Origin: an uncultured Sphingomonadaceae bacterium
GTDB taxonomy: Bacteria; Pseudomonadota; Alphaproteobacteria; Sphingomonadales; Sphingomonadaceae
Length of the DNA stretch: 64,000 nucleotides
Assembly (NCBI GenBank): GCA_947493215.1
Contig: CANLQE010000003.1
Span: 62,001-126,000, forward strand
Direction: 5' to 3'
Under the pieces are notes generated by a model. That model worked only from the letters and a program-made list of their open reading frames with translations. It had not been told where the DNA came from and ran no database searches. A program made the position numbers and the translations under genes. Below are positions 15,064 to 25,709 of this stretch, piece by piece (within the stretch, counting starts at the first letter, position 1; each line of letters begins with the position of its first letter).

Positions 15064-16044
15064 CTACCTAAAAGCGGGATTGAGCACATTCAAAAGTCTG
15101 CCATCGCCAGCGATGCCCCTCAATAGCCTTCCTTTTTGATATAATCTGGCGACATCTTCGACGCGGCACAATTGTGTTCCCATGGTCATTACGGCGGCCG
15201 ACCCGGCGGCAACGCCAAAATGAAAAGCCTCCTCGATTTCGATGCCCGCTGCGATGGCGAAGGTCATGGCCCCAACGAAACTGTCTCCTGCACCGACGGC
15301 TGACCCGATGGAAACATCCGGTGCAGGCGCATAAGTGACGCCCGATTCCTGTGCCAGAATAGCGCCCTGTGCACCCAGAGATACGACAATATTTTTAGTG
15401 TTCCCGCGGCTTATCATCTCCATTGCTGCCCCGCTTGCCTGATCCCGATTAAGAGCTTTTCCGACAAGCTGTTCCATTTCTTCCAGACTAGGTTTGGCAA
15501 GAAAAACCGCAGCCTGATCCAGCGTTGTGCGCAACGCTTCGCCGGAGCTGTCGAGAATGAGTTTCGCGTTTTTCTGGGCGGCAATTTGCGCTATTTGCGC
15601 GTAGCTGTCATCGGGCGCGTTTTCGGGCAGGCTGCCGGTTGTCACGATATAGTCGAAATCTATCCCATTGATGTAATCAAGAACTTGCTCGAGTTCTCCT
15701 TCGACCATTGCTGGGCCTTCAGGAATGAAACGATATTCCACTTCGGACTGCAATTCGTGAACGGTATAGGATATTCGCGTTGCACCCGACGCGGCAATAT
15801 GATGCTGGTTGATAGGCAATTGATCCAAACTATCTTTTAAAAGCGCCCCCGTCGCGCCACCTGCCAGATAGAGAAGTTCGGGTTTGCCACTAAGTTCAGC
15901 GATTACACGGGCAACATTCACACCGCAGCCACCGGGATGATGCACTTGGTTGCGGGTCCTGATCTTTATTGTCGGTTCGACATTTTCTGCTTCGCAGGAG
16001 ACGTCGACGGCCGGATTGAGCGAGATAGCTAAAATGGTTTTCAT
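15064..16044 (-). CDS. PfkB family sugar kinase (1-phosphofructokinase-like)
   Basis: Carbohydrate kinase of the ribokinase/PfkB family, 326 residues. Typical N-terminus is ILAISLNPAVDVSCEAE, followed by the substrate-binding NQVHHPGGCGVNVARVIAELSG. The catalytic motif VGAGDSFVGAMTFAIAAG carries the base Asp and anion hole. The closest type is phosphofructokinase or tagatose-6-phosphate kinase. It overlaps the glucan synthase by 4 bp and is the last gene of the stress-protein/glucan-synthase operon, similar to PfkB genes in the DosR regulon of mycobacteria. Confidence 0.9.
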   Translation of the reverse strand: MKTILAISLNPAVDVSCEAENVEPTIKIRTRNQVHHPGGCGVNVARVIAELSGKPELLYLAGGATGALLKDSLDQLPINQHHIAASGATRISYTVHELQSEVEYRFIPEGPAMVEGELEQVLDYINGIDFDYIVTTGSLPENAPDDSYAQIAQIAAQKNAKLILDSSGEALRTTLDQAAVFLAKPSLEEMEQLVGKALNRDQASGAAMEMISRGNTKNIVVSLGAQGAILAQESGVTYAPAPDVSIGSAVGAGDSFVGAMTFAIAAGIEIEEAFHFGVAAGSAAVMTMGTQLCRVEDVARLYQKGRLLRGIAGDGRLLNVLNPAFR

Positions 16045-19000
16045 GATATACGAACCTCAACCTGCCGTTCGGAGCCATCTTCTGGGAATGTCACAATCGC
16101 CTGAAGTTGGGCGATGCCATCGACGAATATCTGGTTGGTATCCATAGCATCTTTAGCTCTTTTCACGACCAGTGAAATAGACCCTTGGGGACCTTGAATA
16201 GTTGACGAGAAACCGGGCCACTGCTCCGGCAGGCACGGTTTGATATGGAGCGCACCACCTTTGCGAGTGAGGCCCAATATATCCTCCACGCCCAGCCGCC
16301 ATGTCCATGCGGCAGCGCCGGTATACCAGCTCCAGCCGCCACGGCCGCCATGCATGTCACCGCCAGCAATATCAGCGGCCATCGCATAGGGTTCCGTCCG
16401 ATAACGCTCCGCCTGCTCACGATCCGGCACGCGTTTGATCGGGTTGAGCATATTGAAGATATCCATGGCTTTGCCCGCATCCCCGGATCGCGCAAAGGCC
16501 ATGCCAAGCCATGTTGCAGCATGAGAATATTGGCCGCCATTTTCCCTGATGCCGGGCGGATAGGCTTTGATATAACCAGGGTCGCGAGGGGTTTTGTCAA
16601 AGGGTGGCCACAAAAGCTTGGCGATCTGATATTTTTCATCAACCAGTTCCCGATAGGCCGCATCCAGCGCGGTTTTTGTTCGGGTGGCATCGGCGCTGGC
16701 AAATAGCGCCCAGGATTGTGAAATACTATCGATGCAACATTCCATATTTTCCGAAGAGCCCCACGGATGGCCATCATCATCAAAAGCGCGCCGATACCAA
16801 CCGCCGTCCCAACCCGATTCCTCCACATGGTGAAGTAAATCCTTTGCTCGCTGCGACCATGCGTCGGCCAGCCGCGGCTGTTCGATACGCTGATTTAGGG
16901 CGGAAAAGGCATTGGCGATTGTGATGACAAACCAGGCCAACCAGACGCTTTCTCCCCGCCCTTCGTCACCGATGCGGTCCATGCCATCATTCCAGTCACC
17001 CGCGCCGATCAAAGGTAGATTGTGACGGCCATGAGTGAAGCCTCGCTCCAGCGCTCTTTCACAATGATCGAGCAGAGTTTGGCCAGCGGCGGTTTTCTCA
17101 AAACTGGAATAGCGATCCTCTTCATCAGCCGACAGCGGCGGCGCGCGCAGATAGGGAACCTTCTCCTGCAATATGCTCTCGTCGCCAGTGACCTCGACAT
17201 AATGACAAACAGCATAGGGCAGCCACAGAAGATCGTCAGAGAAACGCGTGCGTACGCCACGATCAGAGGGTGGATGCCACCAATGCAGCACGTCGCCTTC
17301 CTCAAACTGATGCGCTGCGCAGTCCAATATATGGGCGCGGGCGCGGGCCGGATCATTGTGCAGAAACGCCATGACATCCTGTAACTGATCGCGGAAACCA
17401 ATGGCCCCGCTTGCTTGATAAAATCCTGCGCGCGCCAATATCCGCGATGCCATGGATTGATACAGCAGCCAACGGTTGATCATGATATCAAATGCTGGAT
17501 CTGGGCTATGCACTTCTAATGCGCCGAGCAGGTCATCCCAATGGTTAGTAAGTTGATCAAAAGCAGCGTCTCTCCGGGCCGGTATTTTCCAATCAGCCAT
17601 GAGCGATTGGGCTTGCGCATCATCGGCACCTTGCCCGAGCAGAAAAACTACCTCCTGACTGGCACCCGGCTCCAGTTCACAATGAACCTGATAGGCGCCG
17701 CAGGGATCAGTCCCGGCGGGTGCCAGCCCTTCAAGGCCCCAGCGCCCCAATCCTGCAGGATTTTCCAAATTGCCTTCACGGCCCAAAAATTCCCGCCGGT
17801 CGGTTGTCAAGCCATGGGGTTGGTGATTAGCGGTCAGAAAAGCAGCCTGCTCAGAAAAATCAGGGTTCCAGCTGTTGCGGGCCATGATCGCATGATGGTC
17901 AGGGTCATAGGAACAGCAGATAGTGGAGCGCGATACGCTGCGTAGCGCCCCGAGCAGCCAGTCGACATAATAGGTTGCAGTGATGCGGCGGTGACGCGCC
18001 GTGTGATTGGTGACGCGAAGGCGGATTATTTTCACCGGATCGTCAACCGGAACGAAGACCCGCAAATCCTGTTCCAGGCCGAAAGATATTTTGCGCCATT
18101 CGCTATAACCGGCACCATGACGGATCTGGCAGCTTGCTTCTCGGCCATTGGGCCCAGGCGTTGGCGTCCAGACTTCCGCTGTCTCTTCATCGCGCAGATA
18201 AAGAACCTCGCTGGGGTCATCCATGACCGCGTCATTAGTCCAAGCGGTTAGCCGGTTTTCGCCACTGTTGACGGCCCAGGTAAAGCCGCCACCAGCCTCC
18301 GTGACTGCGCAGCCAAATCCATCATTGGCTAATATATTGACCCAAGGGGCCGGCGTTGTTTCGCCTGGTGCAAGATGAATGACATATTCCCTGCCGTCCG
18401 GTTCAAACCCGCCCAAGCCATTATCGAACAACAGATTGTCGGGGCGGACCAATTCGGGAACATCGGTTTCCGGCACTGGAGCGCTCGCTGGTTCAAAATA
18501 CGGTAAGGCGGGCGCTGGTTGAAAAGCAGCGGTGACTTGGTCTTCCAAACTGCCATGCTCATCATCTATGATCACCCGCGACATGGCCTCGACCAGCCGC
18601 ACCTGCTCTGGCCCGACCTGGTCAGCAAACAGCAGGTGGACACCGCCATTGCGGCCAAGCAGCCATTGACCGTTAACCTCGTGCAGCAGCGCCATCAGGT
18701 CATCGCGCACCGGTTCGATATATCCTGACGCAGCCGATTGCATGATGATGAAATCGACCTCCAAACCCTGTCGCCGCCATAATTGGTGCGCCCGGATTAA
18801 ATCCTGAAGTATTGAATCGGGGAGATGTCCTGTCTTCAACATCAATATGGGATAATCGCCGGAAATGGCCATGCCCCACAGATTGGGCTGGCCCAGCCGG
18901 TTTTCGCGAATCTTTTCCGGATCAGTGCGGCGCTTGGTATTGGGATAAACTAGCAGGGAACCAAGCGCTTGCATGACAGGCAATTGGTCCGAAGTCAGGC

Positions 19001-22000
19001 CAAGTTGATCGATTTCCTGCGCAGTCGAAGAGGCAGCATCATTTATCGCCCAGTCCAACGAAGGCAATGTCGCATAGCGCTCGGCAATTTCCAGAGCGGC
19101 CTCACGGGTCGCCGCCGCCACTGTGACGAAGCAAAATTCCTTGTGCGCAAATGGCTCCAGCTCGCATTTTACCTGTAACGACATGACCGGATCGAGCGTA
19201 AAGCCGGTCGTTCCGGATAAATCATGGTCGGCTCCATAAGGCCGACGCAAATTTCCATTGCGACCGATAAACCGCCGACGGTCGGTTTCATGGCCGGCCA
19301 GAGTCAGGGCTTCGTCCTCACTCACGATAAAGTGCAGTAATACCGGCGGCGCATCACGGGGATTGCGCGGCCGACGGGTGAATAGCTGACCGCCTATCTC
19401 TGGGATATATTCACTGCTCACGAACAGCTTGCTGAAGGCCGGGTGTCTTTCATCGTCTAGCGGCGGCGCAAGAACCACCTCACCATAGCTGGTCATTCGC
19501 ATGGAACGTGGCCGATCACCTAGATTTCTTAAGGTGATCCGGCGGATTTCCAGATCATCACCAGCGGCAATTACTGCTTCCATGTGCAGGCTGATATCAT
19601 GATCGCGGCGATGGAATTCGGCCATGTGGGAATGAAAGGTGACCTCATATTGATCGGGCCTGTCATCTGCGGGTTGGCGGGTGGCCGACCATATATGGCC
19701 ATCATCCTCATCGTGCAGGTAGATCCATTGTCCGTCCGCATCCAGCACAGGATCGGCAAGAAATCGCGTCAGCGCATGATGCCGCCAGCGCAGCCCGCCG
19801 CCGCCGCCAGTGGAAATACAACCAGACAGATTACCATTGCCCAATAATAAAGCCTGCGGCGAGCTGGTTTGAAGCGGCGGACGCCATATATGAGGGACCG
19901 CTGTGGTACTCACCCTCAGGCTCGCCTGATCCATGCTTTCAATTCTTTCCACTTCGGAGGGCAGTTCCTCCGGAATCCGCTCGTGGAGCAGCAATGATAC
20001 CGAACTTATCCGCGCATCTTCCTCAAAGCGTCTGACCAAAATATCATCGCATAAGCTATTGCCAATTGCGCACATGATCATGCCTTGATGATGGGCCATA
20101 TAGGCATTCACCGGGGTTACATCTGCTGTGTTTTGCAGGCGTTCGGGCGTGTAATCGACAGCTTCCAGAAACCCGTAAAGCCCTGAAAAGCCATGCTTTA
20201 CTATCGATTTTAAATTTTGGACGGCTTCCGATGGCATGACCTGCAGCGCTAATGCAGAAGCGTAAGGCGCAACGACAAGATCCTTGGCCAGTCCGCGCCG
20301 AAGTCCAAGTGCGGGAACGCCAAAAGCCTGATATTGGTAGCGATGATCCGGGTCTCTGGCAGAATAAGCAGATTCCGATATGCCCCATGGCATCCTGTTT
20401 TGCCGACCATAGGCTTGCTGCGTCTGCACTGCGACTTTCTCACTTTCGCTAAGCAAGGTTTGCGGGCCACTGCGCATTAACAGGCGCGGCATAAGATATT
20501 CAAACATGGATCCGTTCCAGGAGATGAGCGCGAGACCACCATTGCTACGCATGACCGGTCGACCAAGGTGAAACCAATGTTCCAGCGGCACATCCTGATT
20601 GGCGATCGCCAAATAGCTGGCCAGCCGCGCTTCGCTGGCGAGCAGATCATAATGATGGGAATCCATCCTGTCCGCGCTGACATTATAACCGATATGAAAA
20701 AGCCGCCGTTCGCGATCATAGAAAGGCGCAAATTCCATAGCATTGGCATAGGTTGCGGTTTTTGATGACAGTTGCTGCAATTTCTCCAACAGTTTTTCAC
20801 GATTTTTGCGCCCGGTCTCAACAGCTTGGATGAGAGATTGCAGCCAGCGCTCTTCCTGCTGGTCATCGGCTTGTGCTGTCTGGATCAACAGCACCGCTCG
20901 GTGAGCACGCATTTCGTCAACGCCCCCTTCGAGCAAGGCTATAACTTGCCGATATAGATCCTGAAATTTGGACGGGACGTCGTCTTGCACCAACCAGGGA
21001 GCATATCTGTCGATATCATGCCGGATCGTCTGAATTTGATGGCGCAGCCGGTCAAGCCATGTGTGCAATTCACGCAGATTTACAGTGGATATTATGTCCT
21101 GAGTAGCCGCCAGTTTAACAATGGCTTGTTCAACGGCTGGTATCTCTTCTGTACATATCCGTTCCAATCCCGAGCGCCAATCTTGCGGATTGGCCGATAG
21201 TGCAGTCAAATTGCTACGAAGCAACGCGACCCGGGATGGCAGACTGTCAAAATCCTCTGGCATCTCGTCAAGCACAGCCGTCAATAAGCGCAGGACATCG
21301 TCTATCCCGCTCCATCTTTGCGGTTCGATAACCGGGGCATTTTGGATATCTCGGAGCAGAGCAACATAGGCGAGCAAGCAACCGGCAAAATTCCCGCTAT
21401 CCACAACCGAGACATAGCGTGGTTCAAGCGGCTGCAAATCAACGGTACCATACCAGTTGAGGAAATGGCCGCGATGGGTTTCCAATCGATCGAGCGTAGA
21501 AAACATATTGCCGGTCCGCGCCGCCAATTCCTCTGCTCCGAGATAGCCAAAGTCCCATGCGCTAGCCGTCGACAACATCATCATGCCAATATTGGTCGGC
21601 GATGTCCGATGCGCGATTTCCGGATGTGGCTCTCCCTGATAATTGTCGGGAGGCAGCCAATTATCTTGTGGTCCTGCAAATGTTTCAAAATAGAGCCATG
21701 TTCGCCGCGCCAAATCGCGCAGGAACAGCTTATCGTCCTCATTCAAGGGTTTGACGGCCTTATGCCTCGGGCGATTGAGCAGCATCGTTATTTCGGGCGC
21801 GATGAACCACAGGACCAGCAGCGGCAAGGCGGCTAGCAAGGATGCGGGATTGCTTAACTGGATAGCTAGCCCCAGTGCAATCGATGCGGTCGGCCCTATC
21901 CACATGTACAACCATATGCGGACCCGCGAATGACGATTTTTCTGCCGGACTGTTTCATGCGCAGCAGTCGTCCATTGCAGCAAGTGGCTCTTCGAAACCA

Positions 22001-24536
22001 GCCGACGCCAAAGCGCTACAGAGATGGCATGTAGCGCGACCATCGCTTCAAATGGAAGATGGGCAACCGCAAAAAACCAGCGGCCGCTCTGGTCGGCAAG
22101 CTGCGCAAACCGGCCCCGCACAGCACCGCGCCGGCGCCCTTGGGCAAGGCCGGTAACAAGGTCTGTGAATATGTTTCCTGCGTGGGCAAAGACCGTCAGG
22201 AACGTCCAGAACCAGGGATTTCCGGGCAGTAATATCCAGCCGACAATGACCATCAGCATAAGCGAAGGTGCCACCAGGCTACGCCGCAAATTGTCAATAA
22301 TCATCCAGTGGCTAAGCGCTGAAAGCGTATTTTTTCTCTTCTGGCCATCCGCTTCCCGAACGCGCCTGCCAAGCCATGGGAGCAGTTGCCAGTCGCCCCG
22401 GATCCAGCGATGCCAACGCTTGACATATTCGCGATAGGTGCCGGGAAATCCTTCATAAAGGATAATGTCAGAGGCTAGTCCGGCGCGTCCCAAAGAGCCC
22501 TCCAGCAGATCATGACTCAATATCGAATTTTCCGTGATGCGAGCATCTGTGCTTCGATGAAAGGCGGCGACATCATAAATGCCCTTACCGACAAATATGC
22601 CGCGGCCAAATATATCCTGATAGACATTTGATACCGCCCGGCTGTAAATATCAATCGCGGTATCGCCGGCGTAAAAGCGGGTAAAAAAGGTCCGACTGAC
22701 ACCTTGAGGAGCCATTTCGACCCGCGGCTGCAATATTGTATAGCCGGAGATGATCTGGCCCGTCTTGGGATCAAAACGAGCAATGTTGAGCGGATGAGCG
22801 AGCGTACCAACCAGCCTTGTCACGGTCCCGGTGGGCAACATGGTATCGGCATCAACGGTGATCACAAAACGAATGCCCGACAGGGCCGCGCGGTTTCCCT
22901 CATGGAAAGAAAAACCGTTATCATCGCCTTCGACCAGTAGTCGGTTAAACTGTTCCAGCTTGCCGCGCTTTCTCTCCCACGCCATCCAGCATTTTTCCGC
23001 GTCATTATATTGTCGTGTGCGGAGCAAGAGGTGAAAGGGGCCAACACCTTTTTTGCCGTGTTTTTGATTAAGGGATCTTATGCTCTCAACTAGCTGCCCT
23101 GTGATTTCCTCGTCACCAGCCATGCTTTCGGCCTCGGCATCTGCCAGATCAGCAAGCAAGGCAACTTGCAGCTTCTCGTCACTATTGGACAGCCAATGCG
23201 TCTCTATCTGTTGAACCAGCTCTTGTACCTCAGCCGGTTTTGCGATCAGTGCCGGTATCACGACGATGGTCGAACAATCGGCGGGCAATCCCTTAGCAAA
23301 GTCCAGCTTTGGCAATACCTGTGGCGGAACAATGAGTGTCGCGAGTCGCTGGACAAGAGAGATGGAAAGGATCGACGCTGGAATCAACATGACCAGCAGC
23401 GATCCCGCTGATTGCAAAACCGTCGCCTCGATAAACCACAAATAGACAGCAGGAATGGCAAGGGCGCCGATCCAAAAACACAAGGAAGCCAGAGCATAGA
23501 TCGATCCGGCATGGTTATAAGCCGCGCGCTTTAACCGCATCCCGAATAGCGGCCTTATGCCAAGTTGTTGCTCAAAGGATCGCCGACCGTCTCCGATCAA
23601 CCAATAACCGACATGATCCTTACCTTGTCCGGCATCGGCGGCAGCGGCCTGCAAGATGATATGGTCCGCAATTTCCACCTCGCTCCGCTCTGCATAGGAA
23701 GAGATGGTTTCGACGGCCTTGCGATAGTGATCCCGGGTTTCAAAATCCATGCGTGCATAAAAATTGGCCGGGTCTTTGCTCAGGACGCGTTCAACCTCAC
23801 TGGTCTGATCAAAAAAATCTTCCCAAGAGATAGAAGCGATTAGCGATAGATTGGCTATGGACCGCGCAACGCGTTCGGTATCGTCCAGCGAATAGGGCGC
23901 ATTGGCATCAGCTGTCGGCGGGAATGGCTGTTTTATCTGTCCTTGCAACACTGCCGAAACGGAAGACACCAAAACTTCCAAACAAGCGATCCGCAACATG
24001 GTTGGAAAGGCCCAGAGTTCGGCAATGGTCAGCGGCGTTTCCCGCTGATAGGCGCAGACAAACTTTATGGTAGCGGGCAGGGTTACCTGTAGATGCGTCG
24101 CGCGAAGCAAGCCATGAGCTAGCGCAAAAACACGCGGAAATCGTGATTTCGAACTGTCATCAGTCAGGGACTCAAAAGCTGGCAACCGCTCGTAAAAACT
24201 TGACGGCAAGTCCCGTTTGATCTGACGAATGGCGCGGAAAACCTGATAGTCATTATCGAGTAACCACTCGGCGGCTTTTCCAGCTTCCGTGGGGGCATCG
24301 GCGCAGATTTTGCGCACCTGCGTCAACCATGATGTCGCTTCGTCAATGCGTTGCCAAGCCGGGATCGGATCGGAGGATGAGGACAACATCTTATGATGAT
24401 AATGCAAATCTGCAGCTGCCCTTTCGAGCATGGTAGCGGAATCCCGGTCTTCTGTGCCCAACAGGCTCTCGCGAGTGTCAGGTGCTTCCTGACTTATTGA
24501 TTCTGCATCAATCTCATTAGTGATGATTTTCGCCAC
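16041..24536 (-). CDS. ndvB: Cyclic beta-1,2-glucan synthase (NdvB/ChvB type)
   Basis: A 2831-residue inner-membrane enzyme, the usual length for NdvB/ChvB/Cgs, which builds, cyclises and trims periplasmic cyclic beta-1,2-glucans. The glycosyltransferase (GT84) part, about residues 430-880, has FVITVDADTMLPTGT, then ENSILSHDLLEGSLGRAGLASD and KRWHRWIRGDWQLLPWL, with membrane segments on both sides. A glucoamylase-like domain lies near 1280-1570 and the C-terminal GH94 phosphorylase domain includes HWWHPPSDRGVRTRFSDDLLWLPY and GAGDWNDGMDRIG. It begins at a GTG three bases after the stress-protein stop, so translation is likely coupled. It overlaps the PfkB start by 4 bp. Unusual is the operon with a universal stress protein. 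Confidence 0.93.
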   Translation of the reverse strand: MAKIITNEIDAESISQEAPDTRESLLGTEDRDSATMLERAAADLHYHHKMLSSSSDPIPAWQRIDEATSWLTQVRKICADAPTEAGKAAEWLLDNDYQVFRAIRQIKRDLPSSFYERLPAFESLTDDSSKSRFPRVFALAHGLLRATHLQVTLPATIKFVCAYQRETPLTIAELWAFPTMLRIACLEVLVSSVSAVLQGQIKQPFPPTADANAPYSLDDTERVARSIANLSLIASISWEDFFDQTSEVERVLSKDPANFYARMDFETRDHYRKAVETISSYAERSEVEIADHIILQAAAADAGQGKDHVGYWLIGDGRRSFEQQLGIRPLFGMRLKRAAYNHAGSIYALASLCFWIGALAIPAVYLWFIEATVLQSAGSLLVMLIPASILSISLVQRLATLIVPPQVLPKLDFAKGLPADCSTIVVIPALIAKPAEVQELVQQIETHWLSNSDEKLQVALLADLADAEAESMAGDEEITGQLVESIRSLNQKHGKKGVGPFHLLLRTRQYNDAEKCWMAWERKRGKLEQFNRLLVEGDDNGFSFHEGNRAALSGIRFVITVDADTMLPTGTVTRLVGTLAHPLNIARFDPKTGQIISGYTILQPRVEMAPQGVSRTFFTRFYAGDTAIDIYSRAVSNVYQDIFGRGIFVGKGIYDVAAFHRSTDARITENSILSHDLLEGSLGRAGLASDIILYEGFPGTYREYVKRWHRWIRGDWQLLPWLGRRVREADGQKRKNTLSALSHWMIIDNLRRSLVAPSLMLMVIVGWILLPGNPWFWTFLTVFAHAGNIFTDLVTGLAQGRRRGAVRGRFAQLADQSGRWFFAVAHLPFEAMVALHAISVALWRRLVSKSHLLQWTTAAHETVRQKNRHSRVRIWLYMWIGPTASIALGLAIQLSNPASLLAALPLLVLWFIAPEITMLLNRPRHKAVKPLNEDDKLFLRDLARRTWLYFETFAGPQDNWLPPDNYQGEPHPEIAHRTSPTNIGMMMLSTASAWDFGYLGAEELAARTGNMFSTLDRLETHRGHFLNWYGTVDLQPLEPRYVSVVDSGNFAGCLLAYVALLRDIQNAPVIEPQRWSGIDDVLRLLTAVLDEMPEDFDSLPSRVALLRSNLTALSANPQDWRSGLERICTEEIPAVEQAIVKLAATQDIISTVNLRELHTWLDRLRHQIQTIRHDIDRYAPWLVQDDVPSKFQDLYRQVIALLEGGVDEMRAHRAVLLIQTAQADDQQEERWLQSLIQAVETGRKNREKLLEKLQQLSSKTATYANAMEFAPFYDRERRLFHIGYNVSADRMDSHHYDLLASEARLASYLAIANQDVPLEHWFHLGRPVMRSNGGLALISWNGSMFEYLMPRLLMRSGPQTLLSESEKVAVQTQQAYGRQNRMPWGISESAYSARDPDHRYQYQAFGVPALGLRRGLAKDLVVAPYASALALQVMPSEAVQNLKSIVKHGFSGLYGFLEAVDYTPERLQNTADVTPVNAYMAHHQGMIMCAIGNSLCDDILVRRFEEDARISSVSLLLHERIPEELPSEVERIESMDQASLRVSTTAVPHIWRPPLQTSSPQALLLGNGNLSGCISTGGGGGLRWRHHALTRFLADPVLDADGQWIYLHDEDDGHIWSATRQPADDRPDQYEVTFHSHMAEFHRRDHDISLHMEAVIAAGDDLEIRRITLRNLGDRPRSMRMTSYGEVVLAPPLDDERHPAFSKLFVSSEYIPEIGGQLFTRRPRNPRDAPPVLLHFIVSEDEALTLAGHETDRRRFIGRNGNLRRPYGADHDLSGTTGFTLDPVMSLQVKCELEPFAHKEFCFVTVAAATREAALEIAERYATLPSLDWAINDAASSTAQEIDQLGLTSDQLPVMQALGSLLVYPNTKRRTDPEKIRENRLGQPNLWGMAISGDYPILMLKTGHLPDSILQDLIRAHQLWRRQGLEVDFIIMQSAASGYIEPVRDDLMALLHEVNGQWLLGRNGGVHLLFADQVGPEQVRLVEAMSRVIIDDEHGSLEDQVTAAFQPAPALPYFEPASAPVPETDVPELVRPDNLLFDNGLGGFEPDGREYVIHLAPGETTPAPWVNILANDGFGCAVTEAGGGFTWAVNSGENRLTAWTNDAVMDDPSEVLYLRDEETAEVWTPTPGPNGREASCQIRHGAGYSEWRKISFGLEQDLRVFVPVDDPVKIIRLRVTNHTARHRRITATYYVDWLLGALRSVSRSTICCSYDPDHHAIMARNSWNPDFSEQAAFLTANHQPHGLTTDRREFLGREGNLENPAGLGRWGLEGLAPAGTDPCGAYQVHCELEPGASQEVVFLLGQGADDAQAQSLMADWKIPARRDAAFDQLTNHWDDLLGALEVHSPDPAFDIMINRWLLYQSMASRILARAGFYQASGAIGFRDQLQDVMAFLHNDPARARAHILDCAAHQFEEGDVLHWWHPPSDRGVRTRFSDDLLWLPYAVCHYVEVTGDESILQEKVPYLRAPPLSADEEDRYSSFEKTAAGQTLLDHCERALERGFTHGRHNLPLIGAGDWNDGMDRIGDEGRGESVWLAWFVITIANAFSALNQRIEQPRLADAWSQRAKDLLHHVEESGWDGGWYRRAFDDDGHPWGSSENMECCIDSISQSWALFASADATRTKTALDAAYRELVDEKYQIAKLLWPPFDKTPRDPGYIKAYPPGIRENGGQYSHAATWLGMAFARSGDAGKAMDIFNMLNPIKRVPDREQAERYRTEPYAMAADIAGGDMHGGRGGWSWYTGAAAWTWRLGVEDILGLTRKGGALHIKPCLPEQWPGFSSTIQGPQGSISLVVKRAKDAMDTNQIFVDGIAQLQAIVTFPEDGSERQVEVRIS

Positions 24537-24539
24537 AGT

Positions 24540-25640
24540 CTAATGCGCCGACTCCCGGAAAAATATCGCGCCATATTGCTGCTCAGGTAATTTTATCTGA
24601 TTGGCAGGTTCGGCCTGTTGCTGACGGATCAACAAGAGCGGCAAACGGCTATGGGCAGCAAGATGCCTGGCGACGCTGCCACAGCAAATGTCATTCATTG
24701 CCCCTTTTCCGCGTCCGGACAGGACGAACAGATCTGCATCCTGTTGCTCTGCAATTTGCAACAAACTATCCCGTGCGTCCCCATCACTATTAACAATGAC
24801 CTTGATACTCAGGTCACCACTGCTCAACCTTGACTGCAAACGGCTCAGATAGGCCCGCGCATTTTGTTCGTTAAACTGCCGCAGCTTAGCGATTAGCGCA
24901 TTGGCCTCTCTATCACCCAGACTAGCCTCAACAATTTCCGGCCTTGGTACAATATGTGCCAAGACCAGTTCTGCGCCATGTTTGCGGGCAATGCGAACTG
25001 CAAAAGGGAGAACGCTCTCCGCCCGGCATGATCCGTCCAGCGGAACCAACAGCCGCCGATAGCGAACAACATCTGTCTCAATTGTCTCTGGCGGAATCAG
25101 GAGGAGCGATGCCGAACTGCCATCAAGCACTGTCTGTGCGGTGCGGCCCAATGAGAAATCTCTGCTGGGGTGCCGGCTGTCAAAATTTTCTACCCCGCAC
25201 CGAGTCGTCATCGCCATCAGGTTTTGACTATGCTCCCGGGCCCAGCGGGCGATTTCTTCTCCGGAATGTCCGTTCAGCAAAAGCCTGTCTGTCAGAACCA
25301 GAGGCTCATGCTCGGTTTCGAGAATACGGGACAAATAATCCTGTGCCTCGCGCCGTTTTAACTGCCATTCGATGGGATCGCTCGGGCTAACTTCTGATGC
25401 CGCCCCTTGCATGACGTGGATGAGCTTTACTGTTAGATCGAGACTGCTAGCGACCGCCTTGGTATGCCGGAATACAAGGGATCCATGACGGGCGCTATTG
25501 ATGCACGCCACGGCGCTTGAAAAACGCGTTGTAACCGCGATGTCATTATAGACTGGTTTGGATTTAAACGCTGGTTTTGGTTTCAATTTTGGTGGGTTTC
25601 TGGCGGAAAGCTGTTCAATCGTTGTTGGTTTCGATTGCAT
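24540..25640 (-). CDS. Tandem-domain universal stress protein
   Basis: A 366-residue protein with two UspA-like domains. The second (about residues 185-345) is clearest: YRRLLVPLDGSCRAESVLPFAVRIARKHGAELVLAHIV and, near the end, ADLFVLSGRGKGAMNDICCGSVARHLAAHSRLPLLLI, which contains the ATP-binding G-x2-G-x9-G-(S) pattern. The first half (residues 35-180) is a more diverged copy. A strong TAGGAGG precedes the ATG. First gene of the operon with the glucan synthase and PfkB kinase, it has an Fnr-type site about 70 bp upstream, so oxygen or nitrogen-oxide control is likely. Confidence 0.9.
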   Translation of the reverse strand: MQSKPTTIEQLSARNPPKLKPKPAFKSKPVYNDIAVTTRFSSAVACINSARHGSLVFRHTKAVASSLDLTVKLIHVMQGAASEVSPSDPIEWQLKRREAQDYLSRILETEHEPLVLTDRLLLNGHSGEEIARWAREHSQNLMAMTTRCGVENFDSRHPSRDFSLGRTAQTVLDGSSASLLLIPPETIETDVVRYRRLLVPLDGSCRAESVLPFAVRIARKHGAELVLAHIVPRPEIVEASLGDREANALIAKLRQFNEQNARAYLSRLQSRLSSGDLSIKVIVNSDGDARDSLLQIAEQQDADLFVLSGRGKGAMNDICCGSVARHLAAHSRLPLLLIRQQQAEPANQIKLPEQQYGAIFFRESAH

Positions 25641-25682
25641 GATGGTAATCCTCCTAAATCAATAGCAATCCCCCTGATTTTG

Positions 25683-25688
25683 TTCATA
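25683..25688 (-). promoter_or_regulatory. Probable -10 box of the stress-protein operon
   Basis: TATGAA on the minus strand. It would set the transcription start near 25675, which places the centre of the upstream TTGAC-N4-GTCAA site at about -41.5, the classic position for Fnr-type activation. Confidence 0.45.
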
Positions 25689-25709
25689 GCGATTCGGATT
25701 TTCCGTGCA

